DNA from: an uncultured Oscillospiraceae bacterium
Lineage (GTDB): Bacteria; Bacillota; Clostridia; Oscillospirales; Oscillospiraceae
Assembly (NCBI GenBank): GCA_900763685.1
Contig: CAAFLF010000019.1
Location: 1-64,000, forward strand
Length of the DNA: 64,000 nucleotides
Direction: 5' to 3'
Part shown: piece after piece, positions 43,054-52,274 of the stretch
How positions within the stretch are numbered: the first letter of the stretch is position 1
Layout of the letters: each line of letters opens with the position of its first letter
Made by a program: the position numbers and the translations under genes
The notes under the pieces: model-generated
Told to the model about the DNA's origin: nothing
The model's database searches: none
What the model saw: the letters and a program-made list of their open reading frames with translations, nothing else

Positions 43054-44385
43054 ATGAAGAAAACGCTTGCTCTCGTGCTGGCGGCCTGCCTGTGCCTGGC
43101 TCTGCTGGCTGGCTGCGGCAACAGCAACACCCCCGCGGCATCCGGCTCCGCTTCCGGCACGGAAGCCACCGGCTCTGTCTACTACCTGAACTTCAAGCCC
43201 GAGTCCGATACCGCCTGGCAGGAGCTTGCCAAGCAGTACACCGAGGAGACCGGCGTCCCCGTGAAGGTCGTCACCGCCGCCTCCGGCAAGTACAACGACA
43301 CCCTCACCGTTGAGATGGATAAGGCCGAGGCCCCCACCATGTTCCAGTGCGGCAACGCAGGCGCCATCAAGACCTGGGGCGAGTTCTGCTATGACCTCAC
43401 CGGCACCGACTTCGCCAACGAGCTCACCACCGATGACTTCAACCTCTACGGCGAGAACGGCGAGCTGCTGGCCGTTGGTTACTGCTACGAGGCCTTCGGC
43501 ATCATCGTCAACAAGGCCCTGCTGAAGCAGGCCGGCTATGAGCTCAGCGACATCAAGGACTTCGCCTCCCTGAAGACCGTGGCCGACGACATCCACGCCC
43601 GCGCCGCTGAGCTGGGCTTCGACGCCTTCACCTCCGCCGGTCTGGACGGCTCCTCCTCCTGGCGTTTCTCCGGCCACCTGGCCAACATGCCTCTCTTCTA
43701 CGAGTTCCGCGATGACAACATCACCGCTCAGCCCGCTGAGATCAAGGGCACCTATCTCGAGAACTACAAGAACATCTGGGATCTCTACACCACTGACTCC
43801 GCCACCACCGGCGCCGCCCTGCTGACCGCCACCGGCGACGAGTCCGAGGCCGAGTTCGGCACCGGCAAGGCCGTCTTCTATCAGAACGGCACCTGGGAGT
43901 ACTCCAACCTGGTCACCGACGAGAGCAAGGGCTTCAACATGAACCCTGATGATCTCGCCATGATCCCCATCTACTGCGGCGTCGCCGGCGAGGAGAAGGC
44001 TGGTCTCTGCTGCGGCACTGAGAACTGCTGGTCCGTCAACAAGAACGCCAAGCCCGAGGACATCCAGGCCACCCTGGACTTCATGAAGTGGGTCGTCACC
44101 TCTGACGCCGGCACCACCCTCATGGCCGAGCAGTTTGGCCCCTGCCCCTTCAAGAGCGCCAAGACCCCCGAGAACGTCTTCTTCGCCGATGCCAACAACT
44201 ACATCGCCGAGGGCAACTACGTTGTGACCTGGGCCTTCAACTACACTCCCGCCGTGGATGACTGGCGTGCGGGCGTGGTGGACGCTCTGAGCCAGTACAC
44301 CGCCGGCGGCGCTGACTGGTCCGGCGTCGAGACTGCCTTCGTCCAGGGCTGGGCGCAGCAGTATGCCGCTGAGAACGCGGGCTAA
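43054..44385 (+). CDS. sugar ABC transporter substrate-binding lipoprotein
   Basis: The binding protein of a carbohydrate ABC importer of the maltose (CUT1) type, 443 residues from the ATG after GGAGGAACAAAAG. It has a lipoprotein signal ending in LLAGC and a Ser/Ala/Gly linker. The body shows the family fold (FKPESDTAWQELAKQYTEETG, then YLENYKNIWDLY, FMKWVVTSDAG). Two permeases, a LacI regulator and MalQ follow, so a malto-oligosaccharide is the likely ligand. The ATPase is absent and is probably a shared MsmX-type protein encoded elsewhere. A stable hairpin after the gene fits higher expression of the binding protein. Confidence 0.9.
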   Translation: MKKTLALVLAACLCLALLAGCGNSNTPAASGSASGTEATGSVYYLNFKPESDTAWQELAKQYTEETGVPVKVVTAASGKYNDTLTVEMDKAEAPTMFQCGNAGAIKTWGEFCYDLTGTDFANELTTDDFNLYGENGELLAVGYCYEAFGIIVNKALLKQAGYELSDIKDFASLKTVADDIHARAAELGFDAFTSAGLDGSSSWRFSGHLANMPLFYEFRDDNITAQPAEIKGTYLENYKNIWDLYTTDSATTGAALLTATGDESEAEFGTGKAVFYQNGTWEYSNLVTDESKGFNMNPDDLAMIPIYCGVAGEEKAGLCCGTENCWSVNKNAKPEDIQATLDFMKWVVTSDAGTTLMAEQFGPCPFKSAKTPENVFFADANNYIAEGNYVVTWAFNYTPAVDDWRAGVVDALSQYTAGGADWSGVETAFVQGWAQQYAAENAG

Positions 44386-44424
44386 AACCTGACGGTTTCT
44401 CAGAAAGCGAACAGGATCTCTGCA

Positions 44425-44452
44425 CCGGGGCGGGCGGCATCGCCCGCCCCGG
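44425..44452 (+). other. stable hairpin between binding-protein and permease genes
   Basis: CCGGGGCGGGCG and CGCCCGCCCCGG form a perfect 12-bp stem with a GCAT loop and no T-run. It probably stabilises the binding-protein mRNA or limits read-through, like the hairpin at 2240. The rest of the 270-base gap shows no gene. Confidence 0.6.
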
Positions 44453-44579
44453 CGAGTATCTATCGGGGCATCCGCGGAACCGCAGAGACCATCCCGCTTC
44501 CGCGAGGAAGGGTGTGCGCGGGAAGCAGGATTTGGCTTCCCTTTCGCGATCTTCAGGGGTACCCTGCCAGGGGAAAACG

Positions 44580-44588
44580 TGCTATACT
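44580..44588 (+). promoter_or_regulatory. possible internal extended -10 promoter
   Basis: TGCTATACT, the same nine bases as at the phn-type operon promoter, lies about 70 bases before the first permease gene. The -35 region is poor. Confidence 0.35.
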
Positions 44589-44658
44589 GGCAGCATACCC
44601 GTGAAGACCGCCGCCCCAACGGGGCGAGAGACATTGAAGACAGGAGCGTGGGATCATT

Positions 44659-45579
44659 ATGAAACTTTTCACCCGCGGCGCATCGGACGGGTCCATGAAC
44701 TCCCGGCTGATCCGCCGCCCCATCCAGCACTGGGCATGGCTCTTCCTGCTGCCCACCCTCGCCGCCTTCTGCGTGGGCTTTGTCTGGCCCTTCCTGCAGG
44801 GGCTCTTCCTCTCCTTCTGCAAGTTCAAGATCACCAGCAGCTGGACCTGGGTGTGGTTCGACAACTACAAGAAGGCCGTGGCTGACCCCTCCTTCCTCCA
44901 CGCCTTCTGGTATACGGCCCTCTTCGCTCTTGTCAGCATGCTGGCCATCAACCTTCTGGCCTTTGCCGTGGCCTATGCCCTGACCCGGGGCATCCGGGGT
45001 TCCAACCTCTTCCGGACGGTCTTCTTCATGCCGAACCTCATCGGCGGCATCGTCCTGGGCTACATCTGGAGCATGATCTTCGACGGTATCCTCAGCCGCT
45101 ACGGCACCTCCATCCTCCTCAACAGCAAGTATGGCTTCTGGGGCCTCATCATCCTCATGTGCTGGCAGCAGGTGGGCTACATGATGATCATCTACATCGC
45201 CGGGCTCCAGAGCGTCCCCGAGGACATGCTGGAGGCCGCCCGGATCGACGGCGCCAGCAGCTGGCAGACCCTTTGGCACATCACCATCCCCAACGTGATG
45301 CCCTCCATCACCATCTGTACCTTCCTGACCCTCACCAACGGCTTCAAGCTCTTCGACCAGAACCTGGCCCTCACCGCCGGCCGGCCCTTCATCATGGCGG
45401 CGGACGGCAGCACGGTGAAGACCACGGAGATGCTGGCCCTGAACATCTACAGCTCCTTCTACTCCAACGTCACCAACCGGGGCGTGGGCCAGGCCAAGGC
45501 CGTGCTCTTCTTCATCCTGGTGGTGGTCATCAGCCTGGTCCAGCTCCGGGCCACCCGCTCCAAGGAGGTGCAGCAGTAA
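44659..45579 (+). CDS. sugar ABC transporter permease, MalF type
   Basis: A 306-residue membrane protein with six hydrophobic segments. The ATPase-contact loop is EAARIDGASSWQTLWHITIPNVMPS, the standard EAA motif. The start follows a somewhat distant AGGAG (12 bases), so a later ATG at 44695 is possible. It shares one base with the next permease gene. Confidence 0.9.
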   Translation: MKLFTRGASDGSMNSRLIRRPIQHWAWLFLLPTLAAFCVGFVWPFLQGLFLSFCKFKITSSWTWVWFDNYKKAVADPSFLHAFWYTALFALVSMLAINLLAFAVAYALTRGIRGSNLFRTVFFMPNLIGGIVLGYIWSMIFDGILSRYGTSILLNSKYGFWGLIILMCWQQVGYMMIIYIAGLQSVPEDMLEAARIDGASSWQTLWHITIPNVMPSITICTFLTLTNGFKLFDQNLALTAGRPFIMAADGSTVKTTEMLALNIYSSFYSNVTNRGVGQAKAVLFFILVVVISLVQLRATRSKEVQQ

Positions 45580-46487
45580 TGAGCAAGTCCGCCCACTCCC
45601 TCTCCGGCCAGAGCCGGAGCAAGCGCGCCCTGAGCGTCGTCTTCGCCGTCATCAGCGTGGTCTACCTCATGCCCATCTTCATCGTGCTGATGAACGCCTT
45701 CAAGAGCAACAGCGCCGTGAATATGGACACCTTTGCCTTCCCCAACTCCGAGACCTTCATGGGCTGGCAGAACTTCATCAAGGGCATGACCTTCGGCAAC
45801 TACCCCTTCCCCAAGGCCGTGTTCTTCAGCTTCTTCATCACCCTGGTCTCCGCGGCGCTGATCCTGCTCTGCTGCTCCATGGCGGCGTGGTACATTGCCC
45901 GGGTGGGCAGCCCCCTCTGCAAGATCGTCTACTACCTCTGCATCTTCTCCATGGTGGTCCCCTTCCAGATGGTGATGTTCACCCTGGCGAGGACTTCCGA
46001 CTCCGTCCGCCTCCCCTACTTTGACTTCCTGACGGGCAGCATCCAGAAGATCGCCCTCAACTCCCCCTGGACCATCCCCATCATCTACCTGGGCTTCGGC
46101 GCGGGGCTTGCCATCTTCATGTTCGTGGGCTTCGTGAAGTCCATCCCCATTGAGATCGAGGAGGCCGCCGCCATCGACGGCTGCGGCCCCGTGCGCACCT
46201 ACTTCATGGTGGTGATGCCCATGCTGAAGCCTACCCTCATCTCCGTGGGCATCCTGGAGATCATGTGGGTCTGGAACGACTTCCTGCTCCCCTACCTGGT
46301 GCTGGATCGCAACGAGTACATGACCATCCCCATCCTCATCCAATACCTCAAGGGCAGCTACGGCACCGTGGATCTGGGCGCCACCATGGCCCTGATCCTC
46401 CTCAGCATCCTGCCGGTCATCATCTTCTACCTCCTCTGCCAGAAGCACATCATCAAGGGTGTGGCCGCCGGCGCCGTGAAGGGGTAA
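45579..46487 (+). CDS. sugar ABC transporter permease, MalG type
   Basis: A 302-residue membrane protein with six hydrophobic segments and the EAA loop EEAAAIDGCGPVRTYFMVV followed by MPMLKP. The ATG at 45579 overlaps the stop of the first permease and follows AAGGAGG. It forms the pore with its neighbour. Confidence 0.92.
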   Translation: MSKSAHSLSGQSRSKRALSVVFAVISVVYLMPIFIVLMNAFKSNSAVNMDTFAFPNSETFMGWQNFIKGMTFGNYPFPKAVFFSFFITLVSAALILLCCSMAAWYIARVGSPLCKIVYYLCIFSMVVPFQMVMFTLARTSDSVRLPYFDFLTGSIQKIALNSPWTIPIIYLGFGAGLAIFMFVGFVKSIPIEIEEAAAIDGCGPVRTYFMVVMPMLKPTLISVGILEIMWVWNDFLLPYLVLDRNEYMTIPILIQYLKGSYGTVDLGATMALILLSILPVIIFYLLCQKHIIKGVAAGAVKG

Positions 46488-46493
46488 GGGCCT

Positions 46494-47507
46494 ATGTCTG
46501 TTACCATCCGGGACATCGCCCGGGAATCCGGCTACGCCGTGGGCACCGTCTCCCGGGTCCTGAACCACCACCCCGATGTCAGCGAGACCGCGAGAGAGCG
46601 GATCATGGCGGTGGTGGAGGCCCACGGCTTCACCCCCAACTCCAACGCCCGGCACTTGAAGCAGAGCGTCAGCCGCTCCATCGCCATCATCGTCAAGGGC
46701 AGCAGCAACCTCCTCTTCGCCGACATGGTGGAGCGTGCCCAGAACCGCATGCAGAGCCGGGGCTTTGACACCGCCGTCCACTACCTGGACGAGGATAACA
46801 ACGAGGTGGCCTTCGCCGCCACCGTGGCTCGGGAGTATAAGCCGAGAGGCTTCCTCTTCCTGGGCGGCAACCTGGACTGCTTCCGCTCGGATTTCGCCGC
46901 CATCACCGCCCCGGCGGTGCTCCTCACCAACTCCGCCCAGGGGCTGGACTTCCCCAACCTCTCCAGCGTCACCACGGACGATACCGCCGCCGCCCGCAGC
47001 GCCATGGATCTGCTGCTGGACGGCGGGCACCGCCGGGTGGGCATCCTGGGCGCCAACTTCGACTGCGCCCAGATCAGCTACAGCCGCTACCTCGGCTGCC
47101 GGGAGAGCTTCGAGGCCCACGGCCTTACCCTGGACGATTCCTGGGCGGAGGCCTGCCGCTACTCCATGGCGGAGGGCTACGCCGCCGCCGGCCGCCTGCT
47201 GGATCGCACGGAGGGCCTCACCGCCCTCTTCGCCCTCTCGGATGTCATGGCCATCGGGGCCATCCGCTGCCTGCGGGACCGGGGGCTCCGGGTGCCGGAG
47301 GATATCTCCGTGGTGGGCTTTGACGGCGTGGCCCTGGGGGAGTACTGCGTCCCCCGGCTCACCACCGTCCGTCAGGATACCCGCTCCATGGTCCACCGGG
47401 CGGCGGAGATCCTGCTCGGCCGCCTGACGGAGGAGCTCCCCCCGGTCCACGAGACCATTCCCTTCACCCTGATCCCCGGCGAGAGCGCCGGGCCTTCCCC
47501 AATCTGA
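46494..47507 (+). CDS. LacI-family transcriptional regulator
   Basis: A 337-residue regulator. The N-terminal helix-turn-helix is VTIRDIARESGYAVGTVSRVLN with hinge residues up to about 60; the periplasmic-binding-like effector domain follows (LTALFALSDVMAIGAIRCL, DISVVGFDGV). It is in the sugar operon, between permease and malQ, and probably represses it through the palindrome at 42983. The effector is likely a maltose-type sugar, by context only. Confidence 0.93.
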   Translation: MSVTIRDIARESGYAVGTVSRVLNHHPDVSETARERIMAVVEAHGFTPNSNARHLKQSVSRSIAIIVKGSSNLLFADMVERAQNRMQSRGFDTAVHYLDEDNNEVAFAATVAREYKPRGFLFLGGNLDCFRSDFAAITAPAVLLTNSAQGLDFPNLSSVTTDDTAAARSAMDLLLDGGHRRVGILGANFDCAQISYSRYLGCRESFEAHGLTLDDSWAEACRYSMAEGYAAAGRLLDRTEGLTALFALSDVMAIGAIRCLRDRGLRVPEDISVVGFDGVALGEYCVPRLTTVRQDTRSMVHRAAEILLGRLTEELPPVHETIPFTLIPGESAGPSPI

Positions 47508-47517
47508 TGCATGTGAG

Positions 47518-49014
47518 GTGGTTCCTCTGAAACGCAGCGCCGGTATCCTTCTTCCGGTCTTCTCCCTGCCGTCCCCCTGGGGCGTCGGCACCTTGGGAGA
47601 GGCCGCCCGGGACTTCGTCCGCTTCCTGGAGGCGGCGGGCCAGTCCTACTGGCAGGTCCTGCCCCTGGGCGAGACCAGCTTCGGCGACTCGCCGTATCAG
47701 GCCTTCTCCTCCTACGCCGGGAACCCCTACCTCATCGACCTGGACCTCCTGCGCCAGGACAGCCTTCTGACGGCGGAGGACTACCAGTCCCTCCCCTGGG
47801 GGGAGGATCCCCGCCGGGTGGACTACGCCCTCCTCTACCGCCAGCGCCGGGCTGTCCTGCGCAAGGCCGCGGAGCGGCTGCTCTCCGCCCCGCCGGCGGA
47901 TTATGCCGCCTTCTGCCGGGAAAACGCCTTCTGGCTGGAGGATTACGCCCTCTTCACCGCCCTGAAAGCCCAGCGCAGCGGCGCTCCCTGGTGGGACTGG
48001 GAGGATGCCCTTCGGCTCCGCCATCCCGCCGCACTGGACGCCGCCCGGGCGGAGCTCTCTTCGGAGCTTTCCATCCACCGGGCCACCCAGTACCTCTTCT
48101 TCCGCCAGTGGGCCGCCCTCCGGGACTTCGCCCACGCCCACGGGGTCTCCCTCATCGGGGACCTGCCCATCTACACCGCCTCGGACTCCGCCGACGTCTG
48201 GAGCGCTCCGCGGGAATTCCAGCTGGACGAGACCGGCCATCCCACGGAGGTCGCCGGCTGCCCGCCGGACGGCTTCTCCCCGGATGGGCAGCTCTGGGGC
48301 AACTACCTCTTCGCCTGGGACCGCATGGCGGAGGACGGCTACGCCTGGTGGCGCCGCCGGGTCCTCTTCCAGCTGCGGCTCTACGACATCCTGCGCATCG
48401 ACCACTTCCGGGGCTTCGACGCCTACTACGCCATCCCCGCCGGGGACGATACCGCCAAGAACGGCCGCTGGCGGCCGGGGCCCGGCCTCGCCCTCTTCCA
48501 GGCGCTGACGGCGGCCTACGGCGGCGAGATGCCCATCATTGCGGAGGACCTGGGCTTCCTCTCAGACTCCGTGCGGACCCTGGTCCGGGAGACCGGTTAC
48601 CCCGGCATGAAGGTCCTGGAGCTGGCCTTTGACAGCCGGGACAGCGGCGCCTCCGACTACCTGCCCCACCGCGTCGGGGAGCACTGCGTGGCCTACACCG
48701 GCACCCATGATAACGACACCATCCTGGGCTGGGCCGCCACCGCCCCGCCCGCCGACGTGGCCTTTGCCCGGGACTACCTGAAGCTGGGCGACCGCCAGGA
48801 CTGGAACTGGGCCATGATGGACGCCGCCTGGCAGAGCCCGGCGGAGCTGGCCGTGATGCAGGTCCAGGATCTGCTGGGTCTCGGCCACGAGACCCGGATG
48901 AACACCCCCTCCACCCTGGGCGGCAACTGGCTCTGGCGCCTTCTCCCCGGCGAGCTGACGGAGGACCTGGCCCAGACCGTCCGGGTGCGCATGGCGCGCT
49001 TCGGTCGCCTCTGA
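47518..49014 (+). CDS. malQ: 4-alpha-glucanotransferase (amylomaltase)
   Basis: MalQ moves glucan segments between malto-oligosaccharides and releases glucose. It is 498 residues from the GTG at 47518. GH77 features are RSAGILLPVFSLPSPWGVGTLG at the start, RIDHFRGFDAYYAIP (nucleophile Asp), IIAEDLGFL (acid/base Glu) and YTGTHDNDTILGW. Family members usually begin M-K-R at the point where this frame has CTG-AAA-CGC (47527), six bases after GAGGTGG; translation may therefore start at a CTG. Last gene of the sugar operon, before a strong terminator. Confidence 0.94.
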   Translation: MVPLKRSAGILLPVFSLPSPWGVGTLGEAARDFVRFLEAAGQSYWQVLPLGETSFGDSPYQAFSSYAGNPYLIDLDLLRQDSLLTAEDYQSLPWGEDPRRVDYALLYRQRRAVLRKAAERLLSAPPADYAAFCRENAFWLEDYALFTALKAQRSGAPWWDWEDALRLRHPAALDAARAELSSELSIHRATQYLFFRQWAALRDFAHAHGVSLIGDLPIYTASDSADVWSAPREFQLDETGHPTEVAGCPPDGFSPDGQLWGNYLFAWDRMAEDGYAWWRRRVLFQLRLYDILRIDHFRGFDAYYAIPAGDDTAKNGRWRPGPGLALFQALTAAYGGEMPIIAEDLGFLSDSVRTLVRETGYPGMKVLELAFDSRDSGASDYLPHRVGEHCVAYTGTHDNDTILGWAATAPPADVAFARDYLKLGDRQDWNWAMMDAAWQSPAELAVMQVQDLLGLGHETRMNTPSTLGGNWLWRLLPGELTEDLAQTVRVRMARFGRL

Positions 49015-49027
49015 CCCTGAAAACACC

Positions 49028-49080
49028 AAAAACCGGCGATATCCCGACCCTTTCGGTCAAGATATCGCCGGTTTTTCTCT
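49028..49080. terminator. bidirectional terminator after malQ
   Basis: AAAAACCGGCGATATC and its perfect complement form a 16-bp stem, with T-runs on both strands. It separates malQ from the convergent HAD gene. Confidence 0.92.
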
Positions 49081-49091
49081 TTTGTGGACCA

Positions 49092-49883
49092 TTATCCCAT
49101 CCGCTCCGTCAGCTCCGCCACGTCCCGCAGCACCCAGCGGGGCTTCGTCTCGCTGGCCTTCAGGTCTGCCTCCGTGCTCTCGCCGGAGAGGACCAGCACG
49201 CTGTCGATGCCGGCGTTGACGGCGCAGGCGATGTCGGTGTAGAGCCGGTCACCCACCAGGACCGTCTCCTCCGGGGCATAGCCAGCGCTCTTCATGGCCA
49301 GAAGCGCCATCTCCGGCTGGGGCTTGCCGATGACCCTGGGCCGCCGCCCAGTGGCCCGATAGAGCATCTCGCAGACGCTGCCGCAGTCCGGCACGTAGCC
49401 ATACCAGGTGGGGCAGACCCAGTCGGGATTGGTGGCCAGGAACTCCACCCCCCGGTTCAGCAGGATGCAGGCGTCCTCCAGCTTCTGAAAGGTCAGCTCC
49501 GTGTCAAAGCCGCAGATGAGGACCTCCGCCTCCTCCCGATCAGAGGTCACGGAGAATCCCGCCTGCCGCAGCTGGCGGCGGAAGGACTCCGTCCCGGCGA
49601 CGTAGAGGGGCTTCCCCTGATAGTCCCCCTTCCGCAGAAAGAGGACCAGGGCGTCCACCGAGGTCAAAAAGTCCTCCGGCACGCTCCCGATCCCCAGGCG
49701 CCGGAGCTTCTCCACGTAGCTGTCCGCCCCCCGGGAGGAGTTGTTGGTGAGGAAGAGGTAGCGCCCGCCCTTCTCCCGGATCCGCCGGAGGAAGGGGATG
49801 GTGCCGGGGAAGAGGTCGTTATCCAGGTACAATGTGCCGTCCATATCCAGCAGGAAGAGCCGCTTGTCGGTGAGTTCCGCCAT
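49092..49883 (-). CDS. HAD-IIA family phosphatase, NagD-like
   Basis: A 263-residue hydrolase. Motif I is LFLLDMDGTLYLDN, motif II FLTNNSSRG, with a type-II cap, and the C-terminal motif VLVGDRLYTDIACAVNAG. The start was set at the ATG after GGAGGCAAATTGT. Relatives act on nucleotide or phosphoglycolate-type phosphates. It is read after the lipoprotein and pcp genes on the same strand. Confidence 0.9.
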   Translation of the reverse strand: MAELTDKRLFLLDMDGTLYLDNDLFPGTIPFLRRIREKGGRYLFLTNNSSRGADSYVEKLRRLGIGSVPEDFLTSVDALVLFLRKGDYQGKPLYVAGTESFRRQLRQAGFSVTSDREEAEVLICGFDTELTFQKLEDACILLNRGVEFLATNPDWVCPTWYGYVPDCGSVCEMLYRATGRRPRVIGKPQPEMALLAMKSAGYAPEETVLVGDRLYTDIACAVNAGIDSVLVLSGESTEADLKASETKPRWVLRDVAELTERMG

Positions 49884-49951
49884 ACAATTTGCCTCCATTT
49901 CGGGAAAAGTCAGCTGCCGGGGCGGCTGTGCCGCCCCGGCAGCGCTGTCTC

Positions 49952-51487
49952 TCAGCCGTAGCTGCGGGTGAAGTTCACGTGGGCGGAACGGGCGGTGCCA
50001 AAGAGCTCCGGCCCGGAGAGGACCCGGACCTTCAGGCTGTCCCAATCCGGGGACAGGGCCAGCACGCCCTGGCTCACGCCGTCGGCTTCGTCGTAGAGAT
50101 GGTAGTAAACAGCGATGCCCTCCCCGGTGACGCCCAGGCAGGTATAGCCGCCGGAGCGGCCCACCGTGTTCCGGGGCGCCTGGGGATCGCTGACCTGGAA
50201 GGTCAGGGTCCCGTCGCCGCCGAAGATCAGGTTATAGAGGCTCTCATAGCTGCCGCCGCCCTGGTTCTCATGGCTCACGGCCTCAGAGCACCAGGTCCCG
50301 TCCCAGAGGCCCCCGAGACCGCTCCGCTCCGCGGCGCCGATGGCGTCGGCCAGGTCCACCTTCCCGCTCTCCGTGTTGGCGTAGAGGGTGGGGACGCTGG
50401 TCTCCCCCTCCGCGGGGCCGGTCTCAAAGCCCTTCACGCCGGTGACTCCCGGCAGGGGACCGCTCGCGCAGAGAGTCCCGCCCAGGAGCCCTTCCACCAC
50501 GTTGACGCACTCCATCGTGCCCTCCTCCGTCCGCAGGAGGAGGTAGGGCTGGAAGTCCAGCCCCAGGCTGCCGCAGAAGAGGGCCGTGTAGCGCCCGTAT
50601 AGCCCCGCCACGGCGTAAGGCGTGCCATACCGGATGTCGGCGTCAGCGAAGAAGGCCCGGGCCTCCGCCGTGTCCTGCACGGTGACGCTGAGCTCTCCCG
50701 CCGCCAGCTCCGCCGTGATAAAGCCGCAGGCGGCGCTGAGAGGCTGGGCCGGGGTGGCGGGGTCCAGGTCCAGGGCCAGCGGCCGCTCGTACCACTCCGC
50801 CCCCGCCGGGGACGCCACAGGCACGATGGCCGTGAGCTGGCCGTCCTGGGCGAGATACAGGGGCAGGTCCTCCGTCAGGTTGTCCCGGGAGAGGGTCTTG
50901 GCCCGCAGCTCCGTCATGGCGGCGATGTCCGCCGCCGTGCTCTGGTAGTTCCCGTCGAAGAACCGGGCGGCGGAGCGGCGCAGCGCCTCCAGATAGTCCT
51001 CCGGCTGGATGTTCATCCGCTCTAAGAGGGCCCCGTTGCCAACCCGCTCTTGGGCCTGAAAGTCATAGTTCCAGGCGGCGTAGACCGTGTAGTCGGCGTC
51101 CGTCTCCGCCTGGACCAGAAGGCTCAAAAGGCTCCCCTGCCAGTGGCTGGTCCAGGAGACGCTGAGGACCCCCAGGGAATCCCCACTCTCCATGCAGGCG
51201 ATGGCGTCCTCCGCCGCGCCGCCGAAGATGTCCCAGATCTCGTCGTTGACGGCCTGGGCCTCGGCGCTCTCGTCCAGCAGCTCCGGCACATGGAGGCTGT
51301 AGCGGTAGTCATTGCCCACGGAGTCGGTATACTCCCCCTCCTGGGTCAAAACCTCCCCCAGGAGGCTGTCGTCATAGTGGCCTCCGGCGCTGCCGGAGTG
51401 GCTCCCCGGCTGACCGCAGGCGCAGAGGCCCAGGGTCAGCGCCAGGGCGCCAAGACCCGCCGCTAGGCGGCGAAACTGTGTTCTCAT
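49952..51487 (-). CDS. large lipoprotein of unknown function
   Basis: About 511 residues (514 if an ATG three codons upstream is used; that one sits directly on the ribosome site). The signal sequence ends in LGLCACGQ (lipobox CAC). Residues 40-260 resemble a secreted domain with DUF4163/RsiV-like features (GEVLTQEGEYTDSVGNDYRYSL has the start of such a strand set), but I am not sure. The last 130 residues look like a beta-sandwich (GGLWDGTWCSEAVSHE, DGTLTFQVSDP). It begins five bases after pcp. Function unknown. Confidence 0.7.
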   Translation of the reverse strand: MRTQFRRLAAGLGALALTLGLCACGQPGSHSGSAGGHYDDSLLGEVLTQEGEYTDSVGNDYRYSLHVPELLDESAEAQAVNDEIWDIFGGAAEDAIACMESGDSLGVLSVSWTSHWQGSLLSLLVQAETDADYTVYAAWNYDFQAQERVGNGALLERMNIQPEDYLEALRRSAARFFDGNYQSTAADIAAMTELRAKTLSRDNLTEDLPLYLAQDGQLTAIVPVASPAGAEWYERPLALDLDPATPAQPLSAACGFITAELAAGELSVTVQDTAEARAFFADADIRYGTPYAVAGLYGRYTALFCGSLGLDFQPYLLLRTEEGTMECVNVVEGLLGGTLCASGPLPGVTGVKGFETGPAEGETSVPTLYANTESGKVDLADAIGAAERSGLGGLWDGTWCSEAVSHENQGGGSYESLYNLIFGGDGTLTFQVSDPQAPRNTVGRSGGYTCLGVTGEGIAVYYHLYDEADGVSQGVLALSPDWDSLKVRVLSGPELFGTARSAHVNFTRSYG

Positions 51488-51492
51488 CCGTC

Positions 51493-52110
51493 TCATCCTT
51501 TCCTCAGGCTCTCTGCGATGGCGCCCACTGCCGTCTCCAGCCCCGCCGTGATGGCGGGCAGCGGCAGGGAAGGGCAGCCGGGCTTTTCCAGCGTCTGCTC
51601 ACAGCAGCAGGGCACGTGGAGGAATCCCCCGGGGATGCCCCGCTCCTTGGCCAGCCCCGCCAGGCGGTAGAGGGTTGCGTTGCAGATATACGCCCCGGCG
51701 CTGAGACTCAGCTGGGCCGGGACCCCCGCCCCCCGGATGGCGGAGACCATCTCCTTCACCGGCAGGCTCGAAAAATGGGCGTCCGCCCCGGCGGGGTCGA
51801 TGGGCTCCCCCTGGCAGAGGACCCCGGCGTTGTCGGGGAGGGAGGCGTCCTTCCAGTTGATGCCCACCAGCTCCGGAGTCAGGGCCGCCCGGCCCGCCGC
51901 CTGTCCCACAGAGAGGACGGCGTCCGGGGCCAGCTCCTCCACCAGCGCCTCCAGCCGGGCGGGCCCGGCCTCGTACTCCACCGGCAGCCGCCGCTTCACG
52001 ATCTCCGCCCCGCCGATGGCCTCCGGCAGGCGGGACACCGCCTCCCAGGCGGCGTTGACGGCGTCCGGCCCAAAGGGCTCAAACCCCGTGACCAGGATCT
52101 TCACAGGCAT
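51493..52110 (-). CDS. pcp: pyrrolidone-carboxylate peptidase
   Basis: Pcp removes N-terminal pyroglutamate from peptides in the cytoplasm. The 205-residue protein has LVTGFEPFG at the start, the catalytic Cys in LSAGAYICNATLY, the His in GFLHVP and the Glu in the central PELVGINWKDA region. CGAGGGATGCC precedes the ATG. A lipoprotein gene follows almost at once. Confidence 0.92.
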   Translation of the reverse strand: MPVKILVTGFEPFGPDAVNAAWEAVSRLPEAIGGAEIVKRRLPVEYEAGPARLEALVEELAPDAVLSVGQAAGRAALTPELVGINWKDASLPDNAGVLCQGEPIDPAGADAHFSSLPVKEMVSAIRGAGVPAQLSLSAGAYICNATLYRLAGLAKERGIPGGFLHVPCCCEQTLEKPGCPSLPLPAITAGLETAVGAIAESLRKG

Positions 52111-52166
52111 CCCTCGCTTTCTCCAGGGAGCTATTGTACCACATCCCGGTCTCTTTTGCAATGCCC

Positions 52167-52274
52167 TCAATCTTCCAGAAAATCCCGGTACTCCTCGTCG
52201 GTGGAGAAGAGAATGTACTTCCCCAGCCAAGAGACATAACCCATGTAACCCGCCGCCGTGCTGTAACCCTTCAT
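52167..52274 (-). CDS. 35-residue small protein, Tyr/Gly-rich
   Basis: A very short gene starting at an ATG seven bases after AAGGAG. The peptide is MKGYSTAAGYMGYVS, then WLGKYILFSTDEEYRDFLED. From memory, small proteins with the pattern MKGY...GYMGYV...ILF.s..eY.eyl.D recur in clostridial genomes; this needs a search. The same frame can begin 14 codons upstream (52316), but that start lacks a good ribosome site. No function known. Confidence 0.6.
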   Translation of the reverse strand: MKGYSTAAGYMGYVSWLGKYILFSTDEEYRDFLED

